Shown: one piece after another, positions 5,744 through 6,971 of the stretch
Position numbering within the stretch: the stretch's first letter is position 1
Layout: each line of letters begins with the position of its first letter
Source: SIG673 sp045660565
GTDB taxonomy: Bacteria; Bacillota; Clostridia; Oscillospirales; CAG-272
Direction of reading: 5' to 3'
DNA: 6,971 nucleotides
Assembly: GCA_045660565.1 (NCBI GenBank)
Contig: JAZRDX010000147.1
Location: 1-6,971 of the forward strand
Notes under the pieces: model-generated
What the model was told of the DNA's origin: nothing
The model's database searches: none
The model's input: the letters and a program-made list of their open reading frames with translations, nothing else
Position numbers and translations under genes: made by a program

Positions 5744-6598
5744 TTATACCTCTGAAATTATATTTTTTATGTCGCTAAGCGCACTTAGAAAGGCTTTTTC
5801 GGGGCTTTCGAATTTGAATGGATTATTAAACGTGGATTCGGTTAATTTGTTAAGTCCCGAAAAGGTTTCAAGGTGAGGCTCAAGCGTTGCGAAAAACGGA
5901 GCCGCGCTTAGCCGTGAATATTCCTTTAATATCTCGGAGATAAACGCTTTTCCTTTACCCGGAGGCACTATTGCGCCCTCCGAAAGCGAGTCCTTGATAT
6001 GAAAGTATTCGATATACGGGCAGAGAAGTCGGAAGGCGTCGGGATAAGGCTCGTATCCGCCAAGAGTAAAGTTTCCCATGTCGTATACCTGGCGGAGTCT
6101 GCCTTCAAAGTGAGAAAGAATATCAAAGCAGTGCGCAGGGCTTTCTCCGTATATCTTTGCTTCGTTTTCGTGGCAAAGAGTTACGCTGAACGGTTCTGCA
6201 AGTGTAATAAGCTCGTCAAGCTTTTCTATGACCTCGGAGCGACATTCGGCGCGTGTGGCGCCGTCGCGGAGATAAAAGCTGAACACCCTGACGTTTTTTG
6301 TACCGAGAATATTTGCGTTTTCAAATACCTGTCTTGCCTTATCCTTGTGCTCGGAAAAGCTGTCGGAAAGCTTAATTTTTCCGATGGGAGAGCCTATCGA
6401 GCTCACCCCTATCCCATAAAAATCAAGTTTTCCCTTAAGCTCCTTTGTCTCACTTTCGGAAAGGTCTGCGACGTTCTTGCCGCCGATAAAACGCGGCTCT
6501 GAAAATTTAACGCCGTTTTTAGAAAGCATCTCGAGCTGAACGTCAATATCGGGGGAGTATTCGTCAGCAAAAGCGGAAAGAATGACGTTTTCTATCAT
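5744..6598 (-). CDS. Xylose-isomerase-like TIM-barrel sugar isomerase/epimerase
   Basis: A 284-residue member of the AP-endonuclease-2/xylose-isomerase-like superfamily (sugar phosphate isomerase/epimerase, IolE/IolH-like group). Seen: an N-terminal strand ILSAFADEYSPD, LCHENE (141-146) with E144, VYDMGN (171-176) with D173, YFHIKD (198-203) with H200, a loop PPGKGKA, and ATLEPHL (237-243) with E240. E144, D173, H200 and E240 fit the family's divalent-metal ligands, which normally activate a sugar for isomerisation, epimerisation, dehydration or, in some members, cleavage of 3-keto-glycosides. The specific substrate cannot be read from the sequence. Start at 6598: AGGTGA lies a few nt upstream and the ATG overlaps the preceding stop as ATGA. 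Position between an oxidoreductase and NagB indicates a step in supplying an amino-sugar phosphate. No signal peptide, so cytoplasmic. Confidence 0.88.
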   Translation of the reverse strand: MIENVILSAFADEYSPDIDVQLEMLSKNGVKFSEPRFIGGKNVADLSESETKELKGKLDFYGIGVSSIGSPIGKIKLSDSFSEHKDKARQVFENANILGTKNVRVFSFYLRDGATRAECRSEVIEKLDELITLAEPFSVTLCHENEAKIYGESPAHCFDILSHFEGRLRQVYDMGNFTLGGYEPYPDAFRLLCPYIEYFHIKDSLSEGAIVPPGKGKAFISEILKEYSRLSAAPFFATLEPHLETFSGLNKLTESTFNNPFKFESPEKAFLSALSDIKNIISEV

Positions 6599-6971
6599 AT
6601 TTCACCTATCACGTTTACGTTCTCGTCGGCACCGCTTTCAAGCGAACGTTTAAGAGCGTTAATGACGAATACGGGTGCGATAAAGTCGGAATAAGTTTTC
6701 GTCTGCTCTCCGCCTGTAAGGATTGTATAGTAAGCCATAAATTCGTCCTCGAAAATGGTGCTTATATCCACCTCGCCCCCTTCGATTCCGTTTTCGCTGC
6801 TTACGTAGGCGTAATACTTCCAGCAGTTATCAACAAAATGAATGCTAACGTCGTAGCTCTCGTATCTGAGAATAGCCGTAACTACTTTTCCGTTTTGATA
6901 CGCCTTGACCGAGCTTGGGTAATATCCGAATACGGTGAGCGCCATTTCAACAAGGTGCTGTGAGTAGAAGT
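6595..6971 (-). CDS. Gfo/Idh/MocA-type oxidoreductase, C-terminal part only
   Basis: The frame is open to the right edge, so only the last 124 or so residues are present; the NAD(P)-binding Rossmann part is outside. The visible piece starts with FYSQHLVEMALTVFGYYPSS: the His in a (G/S)xHLVxxAL helix is a typical active-site position in this family. It is followed by the beta-sheet half (ILRYESYDVSIHFVDNCWKY, then VSSENGIEGGEVDIS), with the ligand-domain wording AYYTILTGGEQTKTYSDFIAPVFVINALKRSLESG near the end split over the usual closing helices. Such enzymes oxidise or reduce sugars and sugar-like alcohols with NAD(P). It overlaps the next gene by ATGA and so belongs to the amino-sugar operon. 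The ATG at 6945 is an internal Met, not the start. Assignment is to superfamily only. Confidence 0.75.
   Translation of the reverse strand, partial: FYSQHLVEMALTVFGYYPSSVKAYQNGKVVTAILRYESYDVSIHFVDNCWKYYAYVSSENGIEGGEVDISTIFEDEFMAYYTILTGGEQTKTYSDFIAPVFVINALKRSLESGADENVNVIGEI

Noticed and set aside
1..6971. Insertion sequences, tRNA or rRNA genes, phage genes
   Set aside because: No transposase or integrase motif, terminal inverted repeats, tRNA cloverleaf or rRNA core sequence seen on either strand.

Overview
The window looks like chromosomal DNA from an uncultured gut-type Firmicute, most likely a Clostridia or Oscillospiraceae-like lineage. This is inferred from the protein types: a secreted YGG/GGGV repeat protein flanked by Cys/His modules, NagA and NagB variants I associate with gut clostridia, strong AGGAG-type ribosome binding sites and a consensus sigma-A promoter. 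No rRNA, tRNA or marker gene fixes the taxonomy. Every gene I can support is on the minus strand, so the window reads biologically from right to left.

Right half (6971 to 3829): a tightly packed amino-sugar operon. It holds the C-terminal end of a Gfo/Idh/MocA-type oxidoreductase (cut by the window edge), a xylose-isomerase-like TIM-barrel sugar isomerase/epimerase, a NagB-like glucosamine-6-phosphate deaminase and NagA (N-acetylglucosamine-6-phosphate deacetylase). The junctions are ATGA overlap, 2-nt gap and ATGA overlap, so the four are almost certainly co-transcribed and translationally coupled. NagA would release acetate from GlcNAc-6-P and NagB would convert GlcN-6-P to fructose-6-P and ammonia. 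The oxidoreductase and isomerase suggest that the incoming amino sugar is first modified or released by a redox/isomerase step. NagB carries substitutions at positions matching two E. coli catalytic acids.

Centre (3828 to 2125): a non-coding stretch ends in a GC-rich hairpin (probable operon terminator). Six bases further on, in the direction of transcription, is a perfect TTGACA-N17-TATAAT promoter whose start site falls at the edge of a 34-bp inverted repeat. This promoter drives a 411-residue regulator with an unusual layout: an N-terminal MerR/excisionase-like HTH, a helical TPR-like middle and a C-terminal LuxR-type HTH. It is followed by an AT-rich dyad and then a 13-bp stem with a U-tract, in which a possible extended -10 promoter is embedded.

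Left (2124 to 1): a 118-residue unrecognised protein with a C-terminal CxxC...CxC cluster, then a large secreted protein starting at GTG. The latter has a signal peptide, a Cys/His-rich module, about ten right-handed beta-helix-type repeats and the start of a second Cys/His module, and it runs off the left edge. It was easy to miss because its start is GTG and it has no stop inside the window.
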